Of a DNA stretch of 64,000 nt, positions 15,454 to 24,086 are shown piece after piece. The DNA lies in contig NZ_JANKHG010000018.1 in the NCBI RefSeq assembly GCF_024623725.1, positions 389,390 through 453,389 of the forward strand, given 5' to 3'. The position numbers and the translations under genes are program-made. Numbering within the stretch: the stretch's first letter is position 1; each line of letters opens with the position of its first letter. This DNA is from Limnobacter parvus. GTDB taxonomy: Bacteria > Pseudomonadota > Gammaproteobacteria > Burkholderiales > Burkholderiaceae_B. The notes beneath the pieces are model-generated. The model was not told the DNA's origin. It searched no databases and worked only from the letters and a program-made list of their open reading frames with translations.

Positions 15454-16005
15454 ATGAACAACCACTACTCATTCATCGGCGGCTTCGAAGGCCAATGGCA
15501 GGTTAACCGTTGCGAAGCGGTTATTGGCGAGCCTATTGAGCCGGTGCAAAAGTTGAACGTGGTGAATGCCCCAGCAAGCCAGCTGACCCAACGTGGCACT
15601 TGGGTGCTTCAAGGATTTACCAGCAATGTGCGCTATGCCGAGCGACATGAAATTGCGCAATTGCGTGCCAGGCAAGAGGGTTTGAATCGCCCCACTTCAA
15701 CATGTGCAGCCCTTATTCCGATCAAGAAAAGCCCAGAGTGGTGGGCCTTGTCGCAAGACGAGCGGCGTGCAATCTTCGAGGCTCAATCGCATCACACTGA
15801 AATTGGACTGGCTTACCTTCCGGAAATTGCCAGGCAGTTGCATCATTCCCGCGATCTTGGTGAGCCCTTTGATTTTCTGACATGGTTTGAATTTGCACCC
15901 GAGCACACGGCTGCATTCGATGAACTGCTGGTGAAACTTCGGGCTTCGGAAGAGTGGAAGTATGTGGAGCGCGAAATAGACATTCGGCTTGTGAAAAACA
16001 ACTAG
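15454..16005 (+). CDS. Chlorite dismutase-family (heme-binding ferredoxin-like) protein
   Basis: A 183-residue protein. The C-terminal segment LTWFEFAPEHTAAFDELLVKLR...EWKYVEREIDIRL is diagnostic of the chlorite-dismutase superfamily. A His pair (LHHSRDLG, about residue 130) is at the place of the proximal heme ligand region. Real chlorite detoxification is unlikely; short members of the family are often peroxidase-like or of unknown role. The ATG at 15454 begins the conserved sequence (YSFIGGFEGQW); a longer frame upstream overlaps nothing recognisable. Confidence 0.78.
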   Translation: MNNHYSFIGGFEGQWQVNRCEAVIGEPIEPVQKLNVVNAPASQLTQRGTWVLQGFTSNVRYAERHEIAQLRARQEGLNRPTSTCAALIPIKKSPEWWALSQDERRAIFEAQSHHTEIGLAYLPEIARQLHHSRDLGEPFDFLTWFEFAPEHTAAFDELLVKLRASEEWKYVEREIDIRLVKNN

Positions 16006-16018
16006 AAGAACGCGAACT

Positions 16019-16567
16019 ATGACAACCCAATGTGAGGTATTCATCGCCACAAGCCTGGATGGCTTCATTGCACGTAAAGATGGCAGCATTGATTGGTTAA
16101 ACCAGGCCAACCAAGTGGTGCCCCCCGGCGAGGACTGTGGCTATGGCAAATTCATGGCCGATGTGGATGTGCTTGTGATGGGCCGCAACACCTTCGAGCA
16201 AGTGCTTACTTTCACCCCTTGGCCCTATGGTTCAACTCCGGTGATTGTTATGAGCAGAAATGGAGTAGCCTTGCCGCCCACCGTTCCGTCCAGCGTTTCG
16301 GTCAGCACTGAAGCACCGGCTGCCTTAATTGAGAGGCTGGGTAAGCAGGGGGTAAAAAAGGTGTACCTGGACGGTGGCCAAACCATTCAAAGCTTTTTGG
16401 CGACAGGGCTGGTCAACAGCATTACAATCACCACCATTCCTGTTTTGTTGGGCGAAGGCAAGCCGCTATTCGGCCCATTACCAAAGGATGTGAAGCTACT
16501 GCACAAAAGCACCAAAGCGTTTGAATTTGGGTTTGTGCAGAGTCAGTATGAATTGATCTGGAACTAA
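16019..16567 (+). CDS. Dihydrofolate reductase / RibD C-terminal domain protein
   Basis: A 182-residue single-domain reductase of the DHFR/RibD-C fold: VFIATSLDGFIARKDGSIDWL at the N-terminus, DVLVMGRNTFEQV in the middle, VYLDGGQTIQSFLATGLVN (nucleotide-binding GG) and IPVLLGEGKPLF near the C-terminus. It probably uses NADPH. It is not the housekeeping FolA, and the substrate is unknown. It lies 13 bases after the chlorite-dismutase-family gene and 7 bases before the glycosylase, so the three may be cotranscribed. Confidence 0.85.
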   Translation: MTTQCEVFIATSLDGFIARKDGSIDWLNQANQVVPPGEDCGYGKFMADVDVLVMGRNTFEQVLTFTPWPYGSTPVIVMSRNGVALPPTVPSSVSVSTEAPAALIERLGKQGVKKVYLDGGQTIQSFLATGLVNSITITTIPVLLGEGKPLFGPLPKDVKLLHKSTKAFEFGFVQSQYELIWN

Positions 16568-16574
16568 TCCCGCT

Positions 16575-17087
16575 GTGGATCTTTCACCTCCCGCTATCCT
16601 CCCCGATCTTCTTGCGCCACATTTAAACATCGTATTTTGCGGCACCGCACCCGGCACTGTGTCGGCCCAACGTGGTGCGTACTACGCCAACGCGGGCAAT
16701 GCTTTTTGGCCCACTTTGTTTGAAGTCGGTTTAACCCCCCACCGAATTTCAGCAGAAAATTTCTCCAGCATCACTCGATATAAGCTAGGGCTGACCGACC
16801 TGGCCAAACATGTGTACGGCGCCGACAGCGTGTTGAAGAAAACCGATTTTGGTCGCGATGAACTACGCGCAAAAATTTTGCAGCACGCGCCGAAAATACT
16901 GGCCTTCACCAGCAAGCGGGCAGGGCAAGAATATCTGTGCGGCAAAGTTCAATGTGGTCTGCAAGACGAGAAAATTGGCAACACTGTGTTGTTTGTGTTG
17001 CCTTCACCCTCGGGCCTGGCGCGTAGCCATTGGAGTATTACCCCATGGCAAGATTTGGCTGCTTTGGCAAAACAGCCACTTACCTAG
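16575..17087 (+). CDS. mug: Mismatch-specific (G:U/T) DNA glycosylase, Mug family
   Basis: A 170-residue uracil-DNA-glycosylase-superfamily protein starting at GTG. It has the family segments VFCGTAPGTVSAQRGAYYAN, GNAFWPTLFEVGLTP, LGLTDLAK and the intercalation-loop region LPSPSGLARSHW. In E. coli Mug the first motif is GINPG with a catalytic Asn; here it is GTAPG, as in a large bacterial subgroup with altered chemistry. It should act on G:U or G:T mismatches, but specificity is not certain. The stop overlaps the stop of the convergent secretin gene by 4 bases. Confidence 0.82.
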   Translation: MDLSPPAILPDLLAPHLNIVFCGTAPGTVSAQRGAYYANAGNAFWPTLFEVGLTPHRISAENFSSITRYKLGLTDLAKHVYGADSVLKKTDFGRDELRAKILQHAPKILAFTSKRAGQEYLCGKVQCGLQDEKIGNTVLFVLPSPSGLARSHWSITPWQDLAALAKQPLT

Positions 17088-18970
17088 TAGTACAAAAACT
17101 CCAGCGCCTCTTTTAAACGGTCGCCAGTGGTCCTCATCCTTTCCCAGCGTTCCATTGACACATCGCCCTGCCGGAATTCGCGGAAGAAGTCGTTGGAATC
17201 CAACTGCGTCATCACCGCTTCAATATTGCCCGGCATACTGTTTGAAAATCCAAACTTTTCGCGCAGCATTTTCATGCGTTGGTCCATCGACTCGGCTTCA
17301 GTTTGTGCTGCGCTAGATACTTGTACAGGCGACCTGGGTGTAACCAGAATCAACACAGAGCGTTGTAAATCATTGGTGCGTTTGTTTGAGAAAAGGTACT
17401 GCAGGCCTGGTACATCTTGCAAGCCAGGAACGCCGTCTCTGTTGTTGGCACTTGATTTTTCACTCAGGCCGCTCAGCACCAGTGTGTCGCCCAGGTTCAT
17501 CACCACATTGGCGTTGGCGGTGGTTTCACCAATTTCAATTTGGTAGGCCACACGCGGGTTTTCGGTGGTGGCATTCAGGTTGGTGCGCTGGGCCTCCACT
17601 TTCAACTGAATTTTTCCCTCTGGCAAAAATACAGGTGTTACGGCCAGCTTAATGCCCACTCTTTTTTCCAGCGGCACCACGGTGGTACCACCTTGCACGC
17701 TGGTTGAAACAAAGCCAGCGCTCAAGTTAATGCCCGAGAAAAATTCCGAGGGCAAGCCTTCAATCGCGGCCAGGGTGGGGCGGGCCAACACCTCATTCAG
17801 CGAGCTGTTGGCATTCGCAATATTGAGCGAATACGACAAGGCGGGAATGGTCACTGCCCGTGTAATGGCGGTGCTGACATCGGCCGGGCCGCCGTTGGCC
17901 ACATTGGAATTGTTCACGCGCGAATAGGCGGCCACGTTGCCAGCCACATTGCCCAGTTGCAGGGTTAGCGCATTCAGCAAGTTCACACCCTTGGATGTTG
18001 AAATCAATTCTTGAGTCGACAGCAACACCACGTCAATCAACAACATGCGTGGGCCGCTGCTGGACCCTGCAACCGCTGGGGCACTTTCTGGCGCTGATTC
18101 AGGCGCAGACTCAGGTTCAGATTCCGAGCCACCTTGTGGTGGATTTGGGAACGGCACCACAGGCACATCAAAAGCCTGGGCGAGTTGATCATTGCCTGGT
18201 TTGAACACTGCTGGCTTGCTGTAAAAATTTTTCCACTGTGCCACGCGGCGGTCGGCGCGCTCCACCTCAGGCCCGGCATTGTTCAGGCCTTTCAACACTT
18301 CCCGCATTACACCAGCGCGTTCAAAATCGGCGCATGAAGCGTACACCGCAATGCTTGAACGAATGAATCCGTGTGAAAGCGTCGCTGAAACTTTTCTGAA
18401 CTGAGTGGCCATGGCGCAGGCAGTTTTCGCATCGCCGGTGACATACGAAGTCACCATCAATCCATAGATGGACACCGCACTGTCGGGCGTTAACAACAAC
18501 ACTTCCGAGAACGCACGCTTGGCTTTGTCAAACTGTTTCAAATCCATGTGGGCCAGGCCCAGAAATTCCTGCGCAATCCAGTTGCTTGGGTCAATGCGAA
18601 GGGCCTGCTCGTAACCTTCTTGGGCCATTTCGCCTTTTTGCGTGTCGCCCTGGCGGGCTTGCAGGTGGTACACAAAGCCATTCAGAAAGTGCAAATGCGA
18701 ATTGCGCGGGTCAAGCCGCAGGGCTTCATTCACGGCAAAATGTGCTTCGCTTAGCTCAAGGCGTTTGATGTGTTTCACTGCCTCTGTCACTTTGGTCAGC
18801 ATGTCTGAATCGCGCATAGTGGTGGGCACCAGTGGAACCTCTTTCACCATGTCAATGAATGATCTTGCGGTGTTTTCTTGTGCAGCCATACCTGGCTGCA
18901 GGGTGCAAACCGCCAATGCCATGGCCGCGGCCAGTTTGCCGAGGCGTGCTGTGTGAATCAATTTACTCAT
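17084..18970 (-). CDS. TPR-secretin fusion protein (type II/III secretin-like outer-membrane channel)
   Basis: A 628-residue exported protein with a signal peptide (about 1-29). Residues about 50-175 are tetratricopeptide repeats (EQALRIDPSNWIAQEFLGLAHMDLKQ, FDKAKRAFSEVLLLTPD). A Pro/Ser/Glu linker (about 280-305) precedes a secretin-fold domain (about 310-585) with MNLGDTLVLSGL, GVPGLQDVPGLQYLFS and RSVLILVTPR, the hallmark region of GspD/PulD. The usual N0/N1 domains are replaced by TPRs. It starts 3 bases after the lectin gene and is surely cotranscribed with it. No other secretion-system genes are nearby. Confidence 0.85.
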   Translation of the reverse strand: MSKLIHTARLGKLAAAMALAVCTLQPGMAAQENTARSFIDMVKEVPLVPTTMRDSDMLTKVTEAVKHIKRLELSEAHFAVNEALRLDPRNSHLHFLNGFVYHLQARQGDTQKGEMAQEGYEQALRIDPSNWIAQEFLGLAHMDLKQFDKAKRAFSEVLLLTPDSAVSIYGLMVTSYVTGDAKTACAMATQFRKVSATLSHGFIRSSIAVYASCADFERAGVMREVLKGLNNAGPEVERADRRVAQWKNFYSKPAVFKPGNDQLAQAFDVPVVPFPNPPQGGSESEPESAPESAPESAPAVAGSSSGPRMLLIDVVLLSTQELISTSKGVNLLNALTLQLGNVAGNVAAYSRVNNSNVANGGPADVSTAITRAVTIPALSYSLNIANANSSLNEVLARPTLAAIEGLPSEFFSGINLSAGFVSTSVQGGTTVVPLEKRVGIKLAVTPVFLPEGKIQLKVEAQRTNLNATTENPRVAYQIEIGETTANANVVMNLGDTLVLSGLSEKSSANNRDGVPGLQDVPGLQYLFSNKRTNDLQRSVLILVTPRSPVQVSSAAQTEAESMDQRMKMLREKFGFSNSMPGNIEAVMTQLDSNDFFREFRQGDVSMERWERMRTTGDRLKEALEFLYY

Positions 18971-18973
18971 GAT

Positions 18974-21688
18974 TTAACGTGGCCCTGTGGATGTAAAGGT
19001 AAGCCGGTCCATGGATGACCCTGCACGGCCGCGCATGCAGCCCAATTTCTCGCCCGGTGTAACCAGGTAGGTGCCAGGGCTACCACCACCGCCACCATAG
19101 GGGCCGTACTTCACGCCCGTGTTGGTGGTAAAGCTGACCTGATCCACCATGCTGCCATTGCGGTAATCAACTCGCACAATGTATTGGCCTTTGGGCAGGT
19201 TTACATCCGCTTGCCACCCATCGCCACCGCCCTGGCGAGGTGCCCAGCCGTTGGGGTACTTGAATTGCACCCGGTCTACCAAGCGGCCAGCGCCAATCCG
19301 GAAGCCGGTCACGTGCTGGTTTTTGCAGGTGGCCATGTCGCTCCAGAAACCGCCACCACCGCCACCAACCCGGGCTGGGCCAGACACGGTTGCTTTGGCA
19401 GTGGAAGTCGGTGAGGCATCGCGACCCTCCAGTTCTTCGCCGTTGTCAAACCAGTGGGTAATTGCAGTTTCGTAGTTTTCTTCACCAAATACCCTGCGTA
19501 AATCAGAGTAACGGTTCATGTAGCTGTAAAGGCTAAAGTTGGGGCTGCCCTGGCGACCCTGCTCTATACCGTAATTCAGCCAATGGTTGGTTACACAAAG
19601 GCGATCACCCAGTTTGCAAAGCTGTTGCACGTCGGTGTAGCGGTGCCAGTAAAACGAGGCGCCGAATTCCGGGCTGCCCTGGCGACCTTTTTCAAATCCG
19701 CTGTCGGCCCAGTGGGTGGCCAAGTCAACTTTGGCTTTCACCACGTCTGGATTGTTGTCATAGTAAAAGTCCCAGTCGAACACTGAGGCTGCAAAGCGGG
19801 GATCGGGTGCAGGCTTGTGTTTCTTCTTTTTCCCCAATTTTTTGAATGCATTGCCTGCGTCGTTGAAGGCTTTATTCACCGAGTTCGTACTTGTGCTGGC
19901 CACATTGCGCGCTGCGTCTTTCGCTTTGTTGTATTCCCGTTCGGCTGCTTCGGCCTGTTTTTTGGCCTCTGCTTCTGCGGCAGCTGCTGCATTGGCAATT
20001 TTCTTCAGTTCAGCGTTTGCCGCACTGGCGGTGTAGCCACTCAGGTTTTTGTATTCACCTGCAATTTTCTTGTAAGCGGCCTCAAGCTGCGCGCCAATAC
20101 AGCCTTGTATTTTGGATGGGTCCACGTTGGCACCGCCTTGCCCTTCAAACACGGTGGCAATGTTGGTGCTGGCTTCAATGGCCACGCTTGTTTTAATTTC
20201 AAATGGGTTCACACAGCTGGGCGGCACTTCAATACTCAATGTATTTCCGCTTAGCACCACGTTCACAGCCTGACCCACAAAGTTGCCACGCATGCTGATT
20301 TCCTGTGAACGCTGATCCACGTCGGCCAGGGCTTCCATCTTCACTTTCACGCGGCCCAATGGGCCCAGTTTCAGGTCAATCATTTCACCGGCCACGCCGT
20401 GCAGGCCATCTTTGCCGGCAGACGCATCCATCCATCCCATCTTTTGACCAAGAATGTAAGCATCACCTGCCACGCGCATCCACGGGCCACCATCGGTCAA
20501 GGGGCCCAGTACAGTGATGTTGAATTTGTTGGGGTCGGTGGGGAAGGGTTTGGTGTTGTCGCCAAACCTGTATTCATTGGGTGGGTTGGGGTTGCGCACC
20601 TGAAACACTGAAAGTGGCTTGGTCACCGTGAGTAGCGTATTTTTGTAAGATTCAATGTTGCGAATAAAACCACCGCCGTATTGCGCAAGGCGCGGGTCGG
20701 GTGTGGCCATGGCAATCATCACGCGGGCTTGGTCTTCCATTGTGAATGCAGGTGGCGTGGCCATGCGGAAGGAGAAATCAAGAAAATCAATTGCGCCTGC
20801 GGGGCTCAGCGGTGTTTGAAACTGCGTAATGATTTTCTTATTGGGTACAGCGCGATAAATTGCATTGCCCTTGTAACCGAAAGTTAAAGCGTTGTTCAAA
20901 AAGAAGGTGGCGTCGGTCAAATCCATTTCTGGTTGCCTCAGCGATATTCTTGCATTTGGCGCAAACTGCAGTTCAATGAATGCTTCGGGCGACAGGGCAT
21001 CAGCCCCCGCTTTCTTCATGGTGTCGCCGTGGCTTACTGCGTCGGCCATACCAGCACCTGTACCCGCGCCACCCGCCAGATCGGTCGGTATAGGCATGAC
21101 CACTGCAGCGCGCATGGTTACATCACTGCCTTGCACGCCCAAACTTTGCATGGCGGCTTTAACGGGGCCACCCAGGTCGGCCCGTGCAGCCAATTGCACA
21201 CCACTGGAGAAGGCCAGCGAATTCACGTTGAAGTATTTTTCCCGCACCAGTTTTTGCAGGTCAGGCGGCATTTTTACGGTTTCCAGTTCAAAGTCGCTGG
21301 TCGAAATGGAAATGATGGGCGAGCTAAGCACTGTGTTGCCCATCATTTTCTGAACATTCTCTTTCAGCAGCTTGGGCATGGGGAATGATTTGTCGACGAC
21401 CACAAAGAAGGTTTGCTGCGCGGTGTTGCTGGTGAAAAAGTAAAGTTGAACTGGACCTTTTTCCGTGAAGTAACAGCCCTTCAGGCCACCACCACAACTG
21501 GTTTTTTTCAAGTCACCAACCATGCCTTGAAGTTGTTCTTTGGCTTCGGCCAGCGGCAAGGCGCCAAGCATCTTTTTCAGCGTGGGGGAAACTGCTGGTA
21601 CTTCTTGTGCGTGTGCGGGACCACACAGTGCCAATGCGCCTGCAAGAAGTAAGCTGGCGTTAAATAGATGTTTGTCCTTGAGGGTCAT
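18974..21688 (-). CDS. Large exported modular protein with C-terminal jacalin-like lectin domain
   Basis: This 904-residue protein has a signal peptide (ending near AHA-Q, residue 27-28). Residues about 30-535 are a domain I do not recognise, with mixed alpha/beta character. An Ala/Lys-rich coiled coil follows (about 540-628). Residues about 629-760 hold three repeats with the pattern F-x-Y-...-D-[VL]-...-HW-...-G-x-E-x-GR, as in WDFYYDNNPDVV...HWADSGFEKGRQ. The C-terminal 135 residues match a jacalin beta-prism: GGGGGGFWSD, LVDRVQFKYPNG, FTTNTGVKYGPYGG and GRAGSSMDRLTF. It is the first gene of a two-gene operon with the TPR-secretin. I infer a secreted or surface carbohydrate-binding protein. 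Confidence 0.8.
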   Translation of the reverse strand: MTLKDKHLFNASLLLAGALALCGPAHAQEVPAVSPTLKKMLGALPLAEAKEQLQGMVGDLKKTSCGGGLKGCYFTEKGPVQLYFFTSNTAQQTFFVVVDKSFPMPKLLKENVQKMMGNTVLSSPIISISTSDFELETVKMPPDLQKLVREKYFNVNSLAFSSGVQLAARADLGGPVKAAMQSLGVQGSDVTMRAAVVMPIPTDLAGGAGTGAGMADAVSHGDTMKKAGADALSPEAFIELQFAPNARISLRQPEMDLTDATFFLNNALTFGYKGNAIYRAVPNKKIITQFQTPLSPAGAIDFLDFSFRMATPPAFTMEDQARVMIAMATPDPRLAQYGGGFIRNIESYKNTLLTVTKPLSVFQVRNPNPPNEYRFGDNTKPFPTDPNKFNITVLGPLTDGGPWMRVAGDAYILGQKMGWMDASAGKDGLHGVAGEMIDLKLGPLGRVKVKMEALADVDQRSQEISMRGNFVGQAVNVVLSGNTLSIEVPPSCVNPFEIKTSVAIEASTNIATVFEGQGGANVDPSKIQGCIGAQLEAAYKKIAGEYKNLSGYTASAANAELKKIANAAAAAEAEAKKQAEAAEREYNKAKDAARNVASTSTNSVNKAFNDAGNAFKKLGKKKKHKPAPDPRFAASVFDWDFYYDNNPDVVKAKVDLATHWADSGFEKGRQGSPEFGASFYWHRYTDVQQLCKLGDRLCVTNHWLNYGIEQGRQGSPNFSLYSYMNRYSDLRRVFGEENYETAITHWFDNGEELEGRDASPTSTAKATVSGPARVGGGGGGFWSDMATCKNQHVTGFRIGAGRLVDRVQFKYPNGWAPRQGGGDGWQADVNLPKGQYIVRVDYRNGSMVDQVSFTTNTGVKYGPYGGGGGSPGTYLVTPGEKLGCMRGRAGSSMDRLTFTSTGPR

Positions 21689-21865
21689 GGAGCTTGCCTT
21701 TTAATTGTTGTTGATGCGTTATGCTGATCAGCTAGGGCTTTTTGCTGGACGAGGTTGTGGTACATCATTCCACTGCGGTGAAATAAGCAAGGCGTGAATA
21801 AACCGGAAAACCCGCCGCTGCTCCCGATATCACATGAATTGGTGACAAATTTTGAAGGCTTGGTG

Positions 21866-22432
21866 ATGAAATTTTTCTTGAATAAAATGCTGTTGAGTGC
21901 TGCTGTAGTGCTTGTAACGCCCATGTTTGGAAGCCATGTGCTTGCCGATGCCAGCCAGCCCCTGCAAACCATCCAATCGCTTGATGTACCCCGCTACATG
22001 GGCACTTGGCATGAAATTGCGAAGTATCCCAACCGCTTTCAAAAACAATGTGTGGGCAACACCAGCGCGGAATATTCCATGCGCAGCGATGGCAAGGTGA
22101 AAGTCTTGAACCGCTGCCAATTGGCCAGCGGTGAAATGGATGAAGCCGAAGGCCAGGCCCGCCAGGTCGGCGGTGCCAATTCACCAAAGTTTGAGGTGCG
22201 GTTTGCACCTGCCTGGCTAAGCTGGCTGCCTATGGTGTGGGGCGATTATTGGGTTATCGATTTGGACAAGGAATATGAATTGGTTGCGGTCAGCGAACCC
22301 AGCCGTGAGTATTTGTGGGTGTTGGCTCGTACGCAGCAAGTGGAGCAAGCCAAATACGATGCCCTGCTTGCTCGCTTGAAAGCGCGTGGATTCGACATGA
22401 ACAAAATCGAGCTTTCACCGCAGGGAAAGTAA
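21866..22432 (+). CDS. blc: Lipocalin (Blc-like) exported protein
   Basis: A 188-residue protein with a signal peptide (residues 1-26, ending VLADA) and the bacterial-lipocalin fingerprint YMGTWHEIAKYPNRFQKQC near the N-terminus, then YWVIDLDKEYELVAVSEPSREYLWVLART. Blc proteins bind lysophospholipids or fatty acids at the envelope. No lipobox Cys is visible, unlike E. coli Blc, so it may be soluble in the periplasm. I chose ATG 21866 since it directly begins a signal peptide; the in-frame start at 21794 would put hydrophilic residues before it. It is divergent from the lectin gene. Confidence 0.88.
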   Translation: MKFFLNKMLLSAAVVLVTPMFGSHVLADASQPLQTIQSLDVPRYMGTWHEIAKYPNRFQKQCVGNTSAEYSMRSDGKVKVLNRCQLASGEMDEAEGQARQVGGANSPKFEVRFAPAWLSWLPMVWGDYWVIDLDKEYELVAVSEPSREYLWVLARTQQVEQAKYDALLARLKARGFDMNKIELSPQGK

Positions 22433-22435
22433 ACC

Positions 22436-22657
22436 ATGCGCCGCTTGAACCCGAAAAAGTTGTTGCTGAGCAAGTGGACTGCGGTAAAGCCGGTGAACAA
22501 GGAAAAGCATTTTCTGGTTCGCAGTGTGGTGCAGCCAGAAAGTGCCGAGCTACTGGTGGAGCAGGTTGAGCTGGAAGCAGTGCATTCAGGCCGAACTCAA
22601 ATTATTCATTGGCGCGATTTGCAAGACGAAGCGCAGTGGTTGCAGGGGTGGAAATAA
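22436..22657 (+). CDS. TIGR02450-type Trp-rich small protein
   Basis: A 73-residue protein with the family signature: RLNPKKLLLSKWTAVKPVNKEKHFLV at the N-terminus and DWRDL-like HWRDLQDEAQWLQGWK at the C-terminus. The function of the family is unknown; it is cytoplasmic and common in proteobacteria and cyanobacteria. It starts 3 bases after the lipocalin stop and is probably cotranscribed with it. Confidence 0.85.
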   Translation: MRRLNPKKLLLSKWTAVKPVNKEKHFLVRSVVQPESAELLVEQVELEAVHSGRTQIIHWRDLQDEAQWLQGWK

Positions 22658-22665
22658 AACCACTC

Positions 22666-23064
22666 CTACCATATTGTGTTCACATGCGGATAGGCTTGAA
22701 TTTTTTCATCGGCCGTAATCAAGGCCAAACCCATGGTGCGCGCTGTAGCAACGATTAACCTGTCGGCGGGGTCTCTGTGAAATTCGCCAGGAAGGCGAAC
22801 GCTTTCAATCGCAATTTTATTGCTGACAGGTTGAAAACGGATTGCGTTGATTTGATTTATTTTGTTGAGCCACGACTCCACATCAAGCGAAAGTACCAAG
22901 CGCTCTCGTTCGACCAGCATGGCGATTTCCCATGCACTAATTGTTGAAACCCACACTTCGCCGCGTTCCAATTCTTCGCCAATCCGTTTCATTGCTTTTT
23001 TGCTGATCAGTTGGCGTGTGCCTGTGGCCAGCCAAACCAACACATGGGTATCAATTGCAATCAT
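22666..23064 (-). CDS. vapC: VapC-like PIN-domain toxin
   Basis: A 132-residue PIN ribonuclease starting at ATG 23064, which overlaps the antitoxin stop by four bases (ATGA); the in-frame ATG 15 bases upstream lacks that coupling. Metal-binding acids are present in AIDTHVLVWL (Asp5), TISAWEIAML (Glu) and HRDPADRLIVATA (Asp). The toxin looks intact. It belongs to the Phd-partnered PIN group rather than the FitB group at 982-1401. It is convergent with the Trp-rich protein gene. Confidence 0.88.
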   Translation of the reverse strand: MIAIDTHVLVWLATGTRQLISKKAMKRIGEELERGEVWVSTISAWEIAMLVERERLVLSLDVESWLNKINQINAIRFQPVSNKIAIESVRLPGEFHRDPADRLIVATARTMGLALITADEKIQAYPHVNTIW

Positions 23065-23294
23065 TGGTTGGCATCCCAATCGTCTTCCCCTACTGGGTCG
23101 GTGGGCGCATCGTACCGCAGCACTGTGTCACGCAGCGCATCGAAAGGATCAGCGTTTGCTTGCTTGAACGGTTTGATCTCAAGGGTTGGAATGCCGTGGT
23201 CTGTGATGATCACAGACTCGCCAGTTGATTCTATTTGCCTGAAGAACTCCAAGGCTTTTGCTTTAAATTGAGATTTTGATACATGAATTGACAT
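23061..23294 (-). CDS. Phd/YefM-family antitoxin
   Basis: A 77-residue antitoxin whose N-terminal half (VSKSQFKAKALEFFRQIESTG, then VIITDHGIPTLEIKPF) is a Phd/YefM DNA-binding domain. The acidic C-terminus (DPVGEDDWDANQ) should wrap the PIN toxin. A TATTAT -10 element and repeated TGGTCAT boxes (about 23305-23330) lie upstream and probably form the autoregulated operator. It is the first gene of a two-gene operon with vapC. Confidence 0.88.
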   Translation of the reverse strand: MSIHVSKSQFKAKALEFFRQIESTGESVIITDHGIPTLEIKPFKQANADPFDALRDTVLRYDAPTDPVGEDDWDANQ

Positions 23295-23339
23295 CGTAAG
23301 ACCATGGTCATGTGAGCGTGGTCATAATATCATGCCTGT

Positions 23340-24086
23340 TTACTTTATTGCCAGCACATTGCAAAACCGCCGCCCGCTGGTGTCTTTCAGAAACTCTTCT
23401 TCCATGGCTTGCACTGTCATTGTTTTTTGCAGGTAGTCGTCAACCACCACAATCGATGTGAATCCCAGCGATTCCAGAAATGCAGGAAATTCTGTGGGTT
23501 CATAGCCTGCTTTCTTCATCCAGGCGGGTGCCCATTCAATGATCATCTTCAGGCGTGTGGCGCTTGCAATGGACTGCCTGGCGCCTTCCAGCACTGCCAT
23601 TTCATCGCCCTGAACGTCGCATTTGATGAACTGCACCATGTCTTTGCCCGCACCGCGCGCAGCCAGCAAGTTGTCGATGGTGTTCAGGGCCACAGAAATT
23701 TTTCGAGCATTTTTTTGAAATGGGCTTTGCGATACACCCGAGTTCACGAAATCCTCGGTCAGAAAAAATTCGGTGGTGCCCTGTTCTTTGCCAACAGCTG
23801 CATGCACCAGCTCGGTGTTTGCAAATGCCGCAAGGTTTTTCTTCAAGTGGGGCAGCACATCGGGCGATGCTTCAACTGCAATCACTCGCCCGCCGGGCCC
23901 CACTTTGTGTGCGGCCAACAGCGAGAAATAACCAAAATTGGCACCAATGTCCAGAAAAGTGTCGCCGGGCCGCAAGTGTTCGCAAACCACTTGGGTGCTC
24001 AAGGGTTCAAATCGGGTGTAAATCTTTTCCAGTGATTCCGGAATTTCGAAATACAGGTCGTCAACAATGTGCGATTTGATCATCAT
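23340..24086 (-). CDS. FkbM-family SAM-dependent methyltransferase
   Basis: The ATG at 24086 overlaps the stop of the preceding glycosyltransferase gene (ATGA), so I use it rather than the longer frame from 24176; the protein is 248 residues. Motif I is DTFLDIGANFGYFSLLAA, followed by VIAVEASPDVLPHLKKNL, and the FkbM-specific DMVQFIKCDVQGDEMAVLEGA. FkbM enzymes O-methylate sugars or polyketides. As the last gene of a five-gene operon with glycan enzymes, it probably methylates the sugar made or transferred by the other products (inference). Confidence 0.87.
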   Translation of the reverse strand: MMIKSHIVDDLYFEIPESLEKIYTRFEPLSTQVVCEHLRPGDTFLDIGANFGYFSLLAAHKVGPGGRVIAVEASPDVLPHLKKNLAAFANTELVHAAVGKEQGTTEFFLTEDFVNSGVSQSPFQKNARKISVALNTIDNLLAARGAGKDMVQFIKCDVQGDEMAVLEGARQSIASATRLKMIIEWAPAWMKKAGYEPTEFPAFLESLGFTSIVVVDDYLQKTMTVQAMEEEFLKDTSGRRFCNVLAIK

